NCBI GenBank assembly: GCA_958450365.1
Contig: CAUEEP010000754.1
Location: forward strand, 2,016,001-2,080,000
From: Mesorhabditis belari
Lineage: Eukaryota > Nematoda > Chromadorea > Rhabditida > Rhabditidae
Length of the DNA stretch: 64,000 bases
Direction: 5' to 3'
Made by a program: the position numbers and the translations under genes. The first letter of the stretch is position 1. The number at the start of each line of letters is the position of its first letter. The notes beneath the pieces were generated by a model that saw only the letters and a list, made by a program, of their open reading frames with translations, made no database searches and was not told where the DNA came from. Below are positions 44,147 through 55,639 of the stretch, in pieces.

Positions 44147-47100
44147 ATGGAGCAATTGATTGGTGTTGTCACCAATCTTGCAATTTCAAGGTTTGTTCTT
44201 AGCTTTTATTTTGAAATAGCCATTTGCAGAAATGAAGAGGATTTTGTGGATCGTCTCAATTTCCGTTTCACCTCATATCTCTTCGCTTTCTGCAGTTTGT
44301 TGATCACATCAAAGGTTTGGATTAAAATATTTATAATCAAATTTCTTTTCATTCAGCTCTATCTTGGAAATGCGATCAAATGCTGGACACCGAATGAATT
44401 TAAAAAAGGTAAAAAGACAAACAGTGCACTGAAATGAAATTGAACTCTAAATTACTCTGTTCTCACGAATTCTACAAAGTTTTCAATCTTTAGGCTGGAC
44501 TCAATACACTCATGACTATTGTTTGATCGAAAATACCTATTATCTTCCAATGGACGATCCATTAATGCCCGGACATCAAACTAGAGAAGATAAAGAATTG
44601 CAATACTACCAGGTAGAGAAAGATTTTGAATCAGTGGATCATATTTAAAAGCAAATTATTTAGTGGGTTCAATTTGTGCTCATTTTGATGGCTTTCTGTT
44701 TCTATCTTCCGCACACATTCTGGAGAAGTGTCAATTGGCAATCGGGTGAGTGAAAAAGGGAAAATAATAATAATAATATTCAGCTTATTTAGTTACATTT
44801 CTTTTTTAGGCATTCAGGTGAAAGCAATCGTCGAACAAGCAGTGAAATTCCCGGCTTTGAATGAGAAAGAGAGAAAGGAAAATATTGACAAAGTAAGAAA
44901 GAATCTAACGATATTTATTCACAACGAATAATGTGGCACAAGCAATACACAAGCACAACCACTAGCACTATTAGCAAAACATTCAAAAACAAAACAACAA
45001 AACATGATAAAGAATTAACTAGCCAAGAAATTAACAACAGAATGTACCCTCCAAAGTAAAGAATGTACTCAATCAATGCCTGGACGTATTCCTGCGGCTC
45101 GTCTGAAATAAAGTTGTGAGAAAATGGGTCGAAAATCCGTGCCTTGCCATGAATCGATTCAACTATCCCTCTGATGCCGCAAACTCCTTCGCAAGCTCGC
45201 AAACTCATCTTCTTGCCAAATAAACGTCAAAAAAATTCCGTTCCTGTCACATGCGTAGATCGAACAATACGTATTCTTCTTTCGTAAACTCTCCAAGTAA
45301 AGAATGAACTCGATCAATCCCTGGACGTATTCCTGCGACTCCTTCTGGCATACAGTTGTGGGACAACGGGTCGAAAATCCGTGTTTTGCCATGAATCGAT
45401 TCAACTATCCCTCTGATGCCGCAAACTCTTCATTTTCTTGCGAAATAAACTTCGCTTGAGAATTTTCCTCGTAGCTTTGCTTTTGTGAGCCGAGAAGCTA
45501 TCCCAAACGATCCATCGTCTCCCGAAAAGTCGAGCACCAAGAATCTTTCGAAGGTAGGTTTCAATCGAAGTATCATTCATTCATGGAAATCCACTCCAGT
45601 GCAGCTCGAGCTTATTCTGAAATTTCGGATGATCCTCGAATCTTCGACTCGGTTCAGCAAAACAAATGGCTTGCATTTGAATCCGCCTTCTTGTGTTATC
45701 AACATGACAGTGATTCGCATTTTGCCGTGTCTAGTTGAAAGTACTGTCACCTCCCGGGATCCTTTGTCGGCGATTGTCAAATCGACTGATCAAGAAAAAT
45801 TCCGGTCCCGTCACGAGATCGAACAGTACGTATTCTTAGATGCGTAGATGCGTAGATCGAACAGTACGTATTCTTCTTTCGCAAATTCTCCAAGTAAAGA
45901 ATGAAATCGACCAATCCCTGGACGTATTCCTGCGACTCCTTCTGGCATACAGTTTTGGGACAACGGGTCGAAAATCCGTGTTTTGTCATGAATCGATTCA
46001 ACTATCCATCTGATGCCACAAACTCTTCATCTTCTTGCTACATTAACTTTGGATTTGGATCATCTTTCAAGTCACACGCATCTTCTTTGTTCGTGTTTCT
46101 CAAATCCAACCGGCCAGCTTCTTGGCGAAATTGGGATCTTTGAGTTTTCGTCCACCACCTTTAATCCGTTTTGTTCCCTTTCCGTTTTCGTTGCATTGCT
46201 TTTCATTTTTTCCTTTTGCTGGCACCATTGCTAAAGATTTTGTCGACTAATTCGAATTTCCTTGCTACAGCCGACTTGTCCTTCATTTTTTCAGCCAATG
46301 CAATCGCAGCGAGCTTTGCACCGAAATCAAAACATCGTTTCTTCTTCGTTGCCGCTTGTTCCGAGTTGTTCGACGAAATCTAAAGAAAAAAATTATTTGT
46401 GCAAAAGAAACGCATAAAAATTATTAAAAACAACAAGAAATAGTAGAAGAGTGAGTTTTCAACTTAAAATGATTCAAAACTACAAACAACAAGTGCTAAT
46501 TTTAAGTACATTTCATTTTTGTCAATACTATTTTTTTGGCCGTGACGGCATTAAACGTAATGAAGACTCCCATAATGATATACAAACGTAATGAGAAATG
46601 AAAAAAACTTCAAAAATAATCCTCAAAATCTCAGGTGACCAAACACATTGAGACCTCAATGTCCTATTCCTCAAGACTCGCCTCAAATCGATCAAACATC
46701 TTCATGATGGCTTTTGGGTAAAGAAATTCTGCAGAATTTTCCTAAGAAACAAAATTTAGATGGGTTTTTGGTGAACATTTCATGACATGGATGTATTTGA
46801 TCACGAAAGTGCTCTTTTTGGTGAATATCTGTCTTCAACTCTCCATCCTTCACCTCTTCCTCGGATTCTCACCAATCAATTTCTTGGGTGCGTTTGTGAA
46901 GATTAAATTTTTTAATAGTTTTAATAAGTTTTAAAACTAAAGCAAGTACTTTTAGAATTGAAAATGGGTTTCAATACGAACTGGAAAGATACCGGATTGT
47001 TCCCAAGGAGTACGATGTGTGATTTTGAGGTGCGTTTTAACTTCAAAATCAAAATGAAACGAAAGTAAAAGATATTCAATCAAAAGAGGCTGATACTGTA

Positions 47101-47965
47101 AGATTGTACCTTTTACCAGACAACTCTAAAGTAAAAAAATTGAATTCTAGATCCGAACGAAAGGAAATGTTCAACGATACAGTGTTCAATGTGTTCTCCA
47201 ATTGAACATGTTTAACGAAAAGGTTTGAAAAAGTCAAGCCAAGCCAAGACATTCCTATTTTCTTATAGATTTTCCTTGTTTTATACTACTGGCTATTGGT
47301 TTTGTTCATGGTAACATTGGGTAATTTTGCCGCATGGATTCTCAATCTTTTCTCTGCTGCAAATCGTGAAGATTTCGCGAAAAAGATGCTTAATGGAGCG
47401 GTGAATAAGGAATAGTGTTGTTTTTTAAAAAAATTCTTAGGGAATCTCTCGACCAACACATAGACGATCACCAAAAGCAACAGATGATAAAGATTCGATT
47501 GAGATGGCAAAGATGAACACTGATAGAAATCCGAATTATGACGTGGAGGTAAATAGAAAAGAATGATAGATTGAAGGAATTCTTTTAGATTGAAAACTAC
47601 AACAATTTTATCAAAATGTCCACGGATCAGGTTAGTTAGAGGCTCAGGCTCAGGCTTAGGCTCAGGCTTAGGCTCAGGCTCAGGCTTAGGCTCAGGCTTA
47701 GGCCCAGGCTTAGGCTCAGGCTTAGGCTTAGGCTTAGGCTCAGGCTTAGGCTTAGGCTCAGGCTTAGGCTTAGGCTCAGGCTTAGGCTTAGGCTCAGGCT
47801 TAGGCTTAGGCTCAGGCTCAAGGATAGTGCTTTCCAGGTTTTACCAAGGATCGTTCTTTCCAGGTTTTACTTCTTCGATTGATCTCCTCAAATGCCGGAG
47901 ATATTGCTGCAAGTGATGTCACTGCATCGCTTTATCGACTAAAATTCAACAAGGAAAAAAGCTAA
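44147..47965 (+). CDS. innexin (gap-junction channel), gene C
   Basis: Innexin of roughly 420 residues in about 14 exons. It starts [14 protein letters not shown], then TM1 [16 protein letters not shown] and loop 1 CWTPNEFKK with [16 protein letters not shown]2 opens with YYQWVQFVL, where the usual Pro of YYQW-x-P is Gln. The cytoplasmic loop joins NIDK to [14 protein letters not shown] across an intron carrying a pogo relic. TM3 is [20 protein letters not shown]; loop 2 has [38 protein letters not shown] leads to TM4. The end reads [17 protein letters not shown], stop 47963-47965. The intron before this last exon is mostly telomere-type repeat. All joined phases agree, so the gene looks functional despite the insertions. 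Confidence 0.94.
44990..46540 (-). pseudogene. degenerate pogo/Tigger-like transposase, copy 2
   Basis: Inverted relative of the relic at 25395-26990. Parts of the same protein appear on the minus strand, such as [20 protein letters not shown] and [15 protein letters not shown]. The segment around [20 protein letters not shown] is present three times (about 45060-45180, 45240-45410 and 45840-46010), showing internal duplication. Stops and shifts are frequent. It lies entirely within an intron of innexin C, whose flanking exons join in frame. Confidence 0.88.
47641..47821 (+). repeat. interstitial telomere-type repeat in innexin C intron
   Basis: About thirty units alternating TTAGGC and TCAGGC fill the intron between the MSTDQ exon and the last exon. 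The unit is the nematode telomere repeat with a regular T-to-C variant. Orientation is opposite to the tracts at 173-488. Confidence 0.93.
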
Positions 47966-48412
47966 AGAAGGGATTTGTTAGCACTGTTTAGAAGTTTCAA
48001 TGACACTTTTAAAATTCCGTGTTTACTTTAAAGTTTGTCAATAAAATTACATCACTTTCGTTCACGATTGCATCGGGAAAAGATACACTGTGGCGAATTT
48101 CCTAGACAATTTCCTAGACAGCTAGACAATTTCCACTTTAATTGAACCAAACAAAAGATAATCTATTCTACAGGTTAATTATTACATTAATTGAGATTTG
48201 CGGCTTTCTCTTTAGCTTTGACTCCACCCACTTTTTTGTGCGTTTTTGCCCAAAAGTGTGCACCTTTTTGAAATCGTTTCGAATTTTTCTACACTTTAAA
48301 TCACGTTTATCTTTTCAAAATTCCTTCAATATTTATTCTAAACGTTCAATAGTCGGTTCAAATTCGGATTTAGATTTAGAATACACTTGACGGAGAAGAG
48401 CCGGGCAATTTT

Positions 48413-50330
48413 ATGGATGCAACCGAAATGAATCGATTTCTCCGACCTGGGGTTTGTTATTTATCTACAGATCTACACAATTTCTATCGAAAGTACATAG
48501 TTAAAGCAAAACTATGAAGCAAAACTGATCATTTAACAGCTAACATTTTCAATTTCAGCCGATTCGTGGTTTCCTTTTGGATATCACAGGTGTTCTCTAC
48601 AATAGTGCTGAAGGAAGCGATGGGATCACCATTTCTGGATCTGTTGATGCTGTGAATAGGTTCGTAAAGATGTGATTTCAGTTGAGTTGACAAAAACTTG
48701 TTCATTTCTAGACTCTACAAAGAATCTCGAGTTCGATTTCTCAGCAATGAAAGTACGCATACGACAGAGAAAGTTGTTGCGAAATTGACGAGGCTTGGAT
48801 TCACATTACAGGTTTTGAAGTGAATTAGAAGGGCATCTAGTATAGAAGAAGAAGAAGAATATAATGAATGTAATGAGAAGAAGAATATAATGAGCATCTA
48901 GTATATTTCATGCTTTTAAACAAACGCATACTTTCTTCTTTGCACCAAATTCTTTACAGTGATCAGCAATGATTCTTTAGCAATCAGATGTGATCACCCC
49001 GGCTCCCGTTGCTGCAGATTATCTGAAAGAACGAGATCTTCATCCACATTTACTCCTTCATCCAGGTAACAACTTCAATATTTGCTTTGAACCATATTTC
49101 AGGTGTCTCATCATATTTCCCGACAAGTTCTCGTGAAGCAAATTGTGTTTTACTGGGCGATGCTGAACATGAATTTTCATTTCACAACGTCAATATGGCT
49201 TTTCGAGCGTTGATGAAAATGAAAAGACCATTGTTATTGAGTCTAGGACAAGGGTAAGGAAATGGAAAAGAGCTGGAAAGCATTTCTACATTTCAGAAGA
49301 TTCTACCAACAAACAGACGGGCCAACTATCGATATCGGGGCTTATGCTGAAGCACTCAAATATGCATCTGGTTTGTTATACTTTTGATTGATTACTTTTA
49401 ATTGACGATTATTTAGGTTGTGAACATGTTGTGATTGGGAAACCGTCACCTGAATATTTCCAATATGCACTCGATCAACTGGGATGTTCCAGTGAAGAGG
49501 TGAGCGATTTGAAGGGTATCAAAAGACGATGGCGAAACGCTTGTGGAACATTTGATTGGCTCCGCCCCTTTGGCATTGGCAATCTAAGTTTGAGCTCAAA
49601 TATCTTGGTTTTGGGCTGTTCCAATTTAAATATTTTTGGGATCATTGGATGCGCCAAGTCTTTCTCTGCCGATTGGTACAAAAACCATTTAAATTGAACA
49701 GCCCAACACCGAGATATTTGAGCTCAAAGTTAACTTGCTAATGGGAAAAAGGTGGGGCGACGGACCTTTTATAGCCGCCCCCTTTGCCATTCCAAATTTG
49801 GGCTTGGGCCACTTTGAGCTCAAATATCTTAGTATTGGGCTGTCCAATCCAATGATTTTTGTGCCAATCGACAGAGACTTGGCGCATCCAATGATACCAA
49901 GAATATTCAAATTGGACAGCCCAACACAAAGATATTTGAGCTCAAAGTTAGATTACCAATAACCTGGCAGTACAGTACGATACAGTACACTTTCCCAAAG
50001 GTTGATCTTGAAAAATACCTACTGAGATCCATTTTACGCAAATCTTCAGACTGTGATGATCGGCGATGATATCATTTCGGATGTTGGAGGAGCACAGAAA
50101 TTTGGAATGAGAGCAATTCAAGTTCGGACGGGAAAATGGAGGTGTGTTGAATGAGTGCATGAGAATGAATGAGAAGCAAGTGCCAAGATCAATTACATTC
50201 TATCACTAAGCTTCAACATTCAATTTTCAGAAATGAATGGGAAAAGCATCCAATCGTCTCTCCAGATTTGATTGTTGATTGCCTTGCAGTGGCTGTAAAT
50301 TCAATCCTTGACGCTCAACAGAAACAATGA
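48413..50330 (+). CDS. LHPP: LHPP-type HAD-superfamily phosphatase
   Basis: Cytosolic HAD-fold phosphatase most like phospholysine/phosphohistidine inorganic pyrophosphate phosphatase. Roughly 300 residues in about nine exons. Motif I is GFLLDITGVLYNS, with the nucleophile Asp and Thr at the second acidic position, as LHPP has Ser there. Motif II is RFLSNEST, the LHPP signature around the Asn. The C2-type cap contains VSSYFPTSSREANCVLLGDA and RFYQQTDGPTIDIGAYAEAL. Motif III Lys is in VVIGKPSPEYF, and motif IV is TVMIGDDIISDVGGAQKFG. The start ATG at 48413 gives a short leader MDATEMNRFLRPG. Two F1 fold-back elements lie in the intron between motifs III and IV. Not all LHPP substrates are settled, so the reaction is inferred from family. 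Confidence 0.92.
49543..49745. mobile_element. fold-back MITE, family F1, copy 3
   Basis: The left end is ATTTGATTGGCTCCGCCCCT, and the arms contain GAGCTCAAATATCTTGG and CCGAGATATTTGAGCTCAAA. It is in the LHPP-type gene intron, immediately before another copy of the family. Confidence 0.92.
49757..49962. mobile_element. fold-back MITE, family F1, copy 4
   Basis: The arms contain TTTGAGCTCAAATATCTTAG and AAAGATATTTGAGCTCAAAG, with GCGCATCCAATGATACCAAG near the centre. Adjacent to copy 3, with about 11 bp between the two. Confidence 0.92.
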
Positions 50331-51187
50331 AATCGTTGACTACTTTCCATTAATCATTCCGCAATATTTTCATTGATTCCAATTGATGTCTTTCTTTTTC
50401 ATTGGAAATTTCTAGGTAATATTCTATTCTATTTTCTATTTACATTATTCTATCTTTTTCTAAGATCTATCATGTCTTGTGTCATATTTCAGTGTGACTT
50501 AAGATATGTTAAAGCGGGTCGCATACTTTGTGGCTTATAGGAAACGCTTGCTTTTTAGTACATAGTCGATGGATATTGTAAAGATGTCTGGGGAATATTA
50601 CTGTATAGGGAGAACTTCTCTATCAGTACAATTCCCAGAATATAGCTAGATTACAGTAATCTCTATTAGAGGACCCATTTTAGACCACATTTGGCAAAAG
50701 GCAAAGGCAATGGCAAAAATGAACACATTTCCTACAAATGAGTCTATCAGAAAGGGATAGTTTGTTTAAAGAACACAAAGTATGGACCAAGTTTTCGTAT
50801 AACTATTTTTGCGGCTTTACCGGTGTCTTCTATGCTTTATTTTATAGGGTGAATATTACTGATGAGTTTTCTATGGGCTAAAGTGCATATTAATATTCTT
50901 CTTCTTCTACTACTTCTTCTTTTACTTCTTCTTTTTATTCTTCTACAGATGCCAAGCGTGTTTTTCTTCAGGCCTTCTCTTTTTTTGGTTGTTTTCTCTG
51001 TGGCCATATGCAAAGATTTGCGATTTGAATAAAATTTCTATAAGAAACCAAATTTGAAGTACAGTACATCCCTAAATCCCTACAGTACACCCCTAAATTT
51101 GCATAGAAAGAAAATTAGCATACAAAGAAAATTAGCATACAAAACCTCACGCCATTTATTTCCTCCACCAACTTTTCTCATTTTTAA
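50331..51187. other. intergenic, no feature seen
   Basis: AT-rich sequence after the LHPP-type gene with a TTCTTCTTCTACTACTTC run near 50900-50945. I see no gene, hairpin or element. Confidence 0.5.
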
Positions 51188-52714
51188 ATGAGTGACGTCG
51201 ATTTAAAAGCCTGTTTGGAGCAAGGTTTGTAATCTTTTTTGTAATCTTTTTATAGTTTTAATGTCTAACGATTAAGAACTTTGTTTAAATCTTAAATTTA
51301 AAGTGTTTTCTCTAAATCTTGATATCTTTTAATGTTTAATTGCAAAGCTTCTACAAGCTTCTACAAGCTTCTACAAGCTTCTACAAGCTTCTACAAGCTT
51401 CTACAAGCTTCTACAAGCTTCTACAAGCTTCTACAAGCTTCTACAAGCTTCTACAAGCTTCTACAAGCTTCTACAAGCTTCTACAAGCTTCTACAAGCTT
51501 CTGCAAGCTTCTACAATGCAAAGCTTTAGTTCTACAAGCGCTGCTCGATCTGCGCAATGAACAATGCTCAATTCGAAGTGATATCAGCAAACTAAGGTTT
51601 GGCTTTTTTTTACCCGTCAATGTTGACTTTTGGCTTATCTTGATAAATTTATAGTAACCTTTCATCGTGTTGCTCATATATTGATGCTCATATGCTCATA
51701 TACTTTGTAATTTCAGATGTGAAATCCGTGATCTTTGGGAGGAAGTCAACAAGGACATCACTCATCGAAATATGAAAGAAAAGTGGGTTGTTTTTTTGAA
51801 CATTTTAATACGTCGACTCTTGATTTTTGTACTGTTTCCGTAGTTCTTCTTCTACAAAAAGATACAGCTCAAAAATAATCGTTGATCGGTAAATGTAGTT
51901 CGCTAGATTTCACTCACCGGCAATAAGTTTGAAGAAAAAGCTGGGCAAAAAAACGGTGACCTAGAGTGAAAAAGTTTCTACTACAGCCAAGCTTTAGTTC
52001 TCTACAGCCAAGCTTAATTTCTCTACAGTGAGCATCTTTTAACGTATCCATCTACCGTCCTGACCAAATTAGTAGATGTTACAGTAACCGGTGCAGTTGG
52101 CACTAAACTTGTAACGAAAACATCTATCGTTTCTTTTTTGCCGTTGGCAATTTACGGTTTTCGTGTTTTTTTCAGCACGAACGCTTTGATTTTGACTATC
52201 ATTCGATGCAGAATAAGATTGCGCCTCGAATGATACCAAAATTAACTCAAAATGTAATATTCACGCAAAGTTGTTGACTAAAAACCTAAGCCCCGTCCAT
52301 TATGGACGGGACTTAACCTTTTGCCTCATAAGTTTGCATGGATATTATATTTTGAGTTAATTCTGGTATCATTCGAGGCGCAATTTTGTTCTGCACCGAA
52401 TGATAGTCAAGACAATCAAAATTGAAGGATTGGTGCTGAGAAAAACAGAAACCTTAAGTTGCCAACGACAAAAAAGGATCGATAGATGTTTTCTTTACAA
52501 GTGTTGGTTATTTTGCACCATAACCGTAAAGATTTTCTTATAAAATAAAAAAGGAAACATCAAAAGATCTATAGTAAGATCTGAGCTACGCGGTTTACGG
52601 TAACTAGAGCAATCTTTAGAGCATAAACCTGCGTTTCCTTAAGTTTCCTTAAGTTCTAGTGTTCATTTCAGGGCGATCACCGTATTGGGAAACGACAAAG
52701 AGAGCCAAGCCTGA
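51188..52714 (+). CDS. small helical protein, five exons, unknown function
   Basis: About 87 residues assembled from MSDVDLKACLEQ, VLQALLDLRNEQCSIRSDIS, CEIRDLWEEVNKDITHRNMK, a Ser-rich SSSTKRYSSKIIVDR and AITVLGNDKESQA before the stop at 52712-52714. All junctions keep phase with good TTTCAG or similar acceptors. The heptad spacing in the middle suggests a coiled coil. No family is recognised, and there is no signal peptide or membrane helix. The first intron is a 10-bp repeat array and the last contains the F3 fold-back element. It could be a nematode-specific adaptor or a partial model. Confidence 0.5.
51345..51525. repeat. 10-bp minisatellite CTTCTACAAG
   Basis: About eighteen almost perfect copies of AAGCTTCTAC inside the first intron of the small helical gene. 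The three frames on the plus strand are open and encode a repeated ten-residue peptide; these frames start within the array and are not supported as genes. Confidence 0.95.
52085..52598. mobile_element. fold-back element, family F3, copy 2
   Basis: Shorter relative of the element at 18867-19700: it has CAGCACGAACGCTTTGAT, CATTCGATGCAGAATAAG, AAAAACCTAAGCCCCGTCC and the reverse-oriented AAGATCTATAGTAAGATCTG end. It lies in the last intron of the small helical gene. Confidence 0.88.
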
Positions 52715-53819
52715 CCTCTTTTCCTTTAGTTGATCATTTCCATCTCAATCTCACCACTCATCCACTTCACTTCATTCAAAATAACCAGCACTTAAAACAT
52801 TTTCCTCTTTTAATCAAAATTTCCCTTGGATTCCTTTCGTTTTTCTGTGATTTTTCCCGTTTTTTCCATTTCTTTCCATTTCTTTTCAAAAACACATTAA
52901 GAAAATTGCTGATTTGTAGTCTTTGTGTTGTTCTCTTTCAGTCAACCTTTTTTCTTTTGAGTTGCGAACTTTTTTGGCAAAAATAACACGAGGATTTTAT
53001 CTGGCTTAACAGGAAAAAATCTAGAGAATAAGCAAAAAAAGGGAGAAAAATCATTTTATCTTGAAAAATCTGAACATTCGAGATCAGAAATGGTCAATTT
53101 GTGGGAAAAATATGGCAAAAATCCAAAAAAACGCCTCGTTTTTCTCAATGAAAAAACTCTCAGGTTAATCCGAATGTTTTGCTGTTAGTGAGGACCAAAA
53201 ATTGGAAATCTATCAAGAAAACAGAAATAAACGATATGTACAAAACTTGGGATATGAGAAAAAAAGAGATTTTGATGAGAAAAGTGGTTAACAAGAGGAA
53301 AAAAAGCACTAGAAATGACTGGTATGAGTCAGAAGTTTGAGAGAAATCAAGCAGAAAGTGATCTGGCGTTTTTCAAGTTCACCAGATTTCTTTCCACTTT
53401 GTTTTGTTAAAAACCTATACCAATCTTAGCCGATATGTGCATTTGGTTGAACTTTGGTGAGAGAATTTGTGGTGCAAAGGGGGAAAAACAGAACAGAACA
53501 GAACAAAATTGATGCATACTTGTAATTTTAACAAGCGAAACAAGCGAAACGACTATTCTATGTACAAAAAAAAGCAAGAAATCGAAAAAATCGAAGAATT
53601 GTAAGAAGTGGAAAGATTGGTTCTTGATTAAAGTACGGATAATGCAAAAATGGATACGGTAATGCTTTCCAGACACTATCTACGGTAGCCAGATTCTCAA
53701 TCTACAGTACCCATTTTCACAACCAACAACAAATCTTATCATTTTTCTCTAAAACCCGCAATATGACATATATTTGTGCTATGGGTGAACAAAAAAACAA
53801 GGAAATAACCCCTTTAAAT

Positions 53820-54302
53820 TACCGTAAATACTCTAATAGAAGCCCTAATAGGAGCGTCGCGTAGTCTTTACAAGTTTACACTCAAACAACCGCTCATAAC
53901 TTGGCGCAGACATTGACGAAGGAGAAGTCAAGAAGTCAGCTCTTCAAATGAAGCCATATGTTGAACAAAAATCCCCCGCAGAATCCAGTTTACGTTTTTT
54001 TAAAGTATTATAGGTCAAATGCATTTTTTAAGACACTGTTGAAACCTCAAAAGTTCGCAAAAAAGCAGAAAAGTTTGACTGGGAGTGGAATTGAACCCGC
54101 GAGCAGTAGATTAGCGCACTAGGTAGCGTACTTTTAGAGCATTTTGTAGCGTACTGTTAGAGCGTTTTGTAGCGTACTTTTAGAGCGTTTTGTAGCGTAC
54201 TTTTAGAGCGTTTTGTAGCTAGGTCTGTGGCTAAGTTGAAACAGTTCCCTAGTTAGCCTACGCGACGCTCCTATAGTCTCTTCTATTAGAATATTTACGG
54301 TA
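53820..54302. mobile_element. TIR element, family F2, copy 2
   Basis: The ends TACCGTAAATACTCTAATAG and CTATTAGAATATTTACGGTA match those of the element at 6271-7115, and GGAGCGTCGCGTAGTC with CTACGCGACGCTCC also matches. It contains four copies of TTTTAGAGCGTTTTGTAGCGTAC-type units and a tRNA-like B box (minus strand, about 54075-54115, GCGGGTTCAATTCCAC). Confidence 0.9.
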
Positions 54303-54319
54303 TTCTCTTTCGTTTTCTT

Positions 54320-55598
54320 TTATGGAAGAATTTTGGGGGAATTTGGTAGATCCAAGTATCGAATGGCTTCGTTTTTGAATGGAACGGGCAATCTTTCGAG
54401 AGCTTCTCCATAGATTACCAACACTTCGCCGATGTTGTGATTTGCGTGTAGTTGACGAACCTTAATCTTAAGCATTTATATCAATTGTTTGCCAGTTTTG
54501 AAAGCCTCTATACTTTGTTGCTTGACTATTTTGGTGGCACTAGAGTGGCGTCTTGGTAAGCTCCTTTTCCCCAATGTAAACAATCCCCCCAAAAGTTAAG
54601 CTGAGTCCAGTATGATGCCGGGGTGCCATCCAGTCCCTTATCTCTCTATTTCACCCGAATTTTCTTCAAAAATTCGAAGAAAACTTGTGTTTTCCTCTCA
54701 CAAAACTGGGATCAGGCCATATTTTGTTGATAAGAAGGGCACGCGTGCGACCGTTTTCATAGATTTTTTCCCGAAATTCTTGCAAATTTCTAGAATCTCG
54801 AAAACAAGCCGTTCGTGCAAAACAAGAAATGTTTTTGAGATGGGTGTTTCAGGGAAGATTGGAGCTATCAAATGAATTGGAGCTATCAAATGTTTGATTC
54901 GGAACCAAACCGATTACAGTAGAGGGGAAAAATAAGCAAAAATCTTAAGCTCTACTTGTTCTAGTTCTACTTCTACTTAAACGAACTGATCCGCTAGCTT
55001 TGTAGGTCAAAATGAGTAACTAATTTACCTGCTTTCTTTCTCGTTCAGTCAAGAAATGTCTCATGACTGATGGCGGCCGGCTTGTCTTCAAGAATTTCTC
55101 GATTTTGTGTCTCGTCTCCGGCCTCAACTCATCGGCTGCTTCGATCAGTTTTTCCTGAATTTGAATATTGTACAAAGTCTAAGCACCATGATAAAATAAA
55201 AATAGAAAATAAAACCCACCTTGATCAATGTCATTAATCGACCGTATTCAGTTGTTGCATGTAGTGAGCTGATCATTCGGAGCTCTTCTTTTGTCCATGG
55301 GAGTTCTCTGAAAGTTTTGTGATGTGCTTTGTCTCTTGGATTCTTTCTGAAGCCAAGATTCTGAAGCCAATGGCTTAAGCTCTTGCTAAAAGCCATTACA
55401 TTGATTGATTTACCTGAAGATCCCTCCATGTGCTTCCAATGATTCCAGAGGATTGTACACTTCTTCCGTTTCCTCCTCAGCTTGGCAAGCATTCAGCGAT
55501 AAAAGAAGGAGAAATGGCAGAAACCAAAAAGTCGATAGATTTCCTCCTTTTCTCGTTTTTGATGTGATCATCAATGACAAAAGATTGCTTAAATGCAT
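54320..55598 (-). CDS. secreted helical protein, unknown family
   Basis: About 200 residues in four or five exons. The start at 55598 follows an AG acceptor and gives a signal peptide (STFWFLPFLLLLSLNACQA) cleaved near AEEETEE. The mature part is helical: HWLQNLGFRKNPRD, PWTKEELRMISSLHATTEYG, EAADELRPETRHKIEKFLK, then IKVRQLHANHNIGEVLVIYG and a C-terminus ending LPNSPKILP. Exons join in phase across four introns. I do not recognise the family; small secreted helical proteins such as fatty-acid-binding or SXP-type proteins are abundant in nematodes, but I see no diagnostic motif. The long intron at about 54475-55050 has no clear extra exon. Confidence 0.65.
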
Positions 55599-55639
55599 TT
55601 CCCCTGAAAATGTTTTCAAATTTTAATTCTAATCTGATT

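Noticed and set aside
44915..45208. Membrane-protein-like open frame of 97 codons
   Set aside because: It is the end of the pogo relic plus AT-rich flank; the hydrophobic part is non-coding sequence.
47590..47916. Gly/Ser/Leu-rich open frames on both strands
   Set aside because: They are translations of the TTAGGC/TCAGGC array within an innexin intron.
51332..51654. Open frames with repeated STSFYKLLQA peptide
   Set aside because: Product of the 10-bp array in an intron; the period makes every frame open.
54612..54889. Extra exons of the secreted helical gene in its long intron
   Set aside because: Frames are open on both strands but the pieces do not join in phase with adjacent exons.
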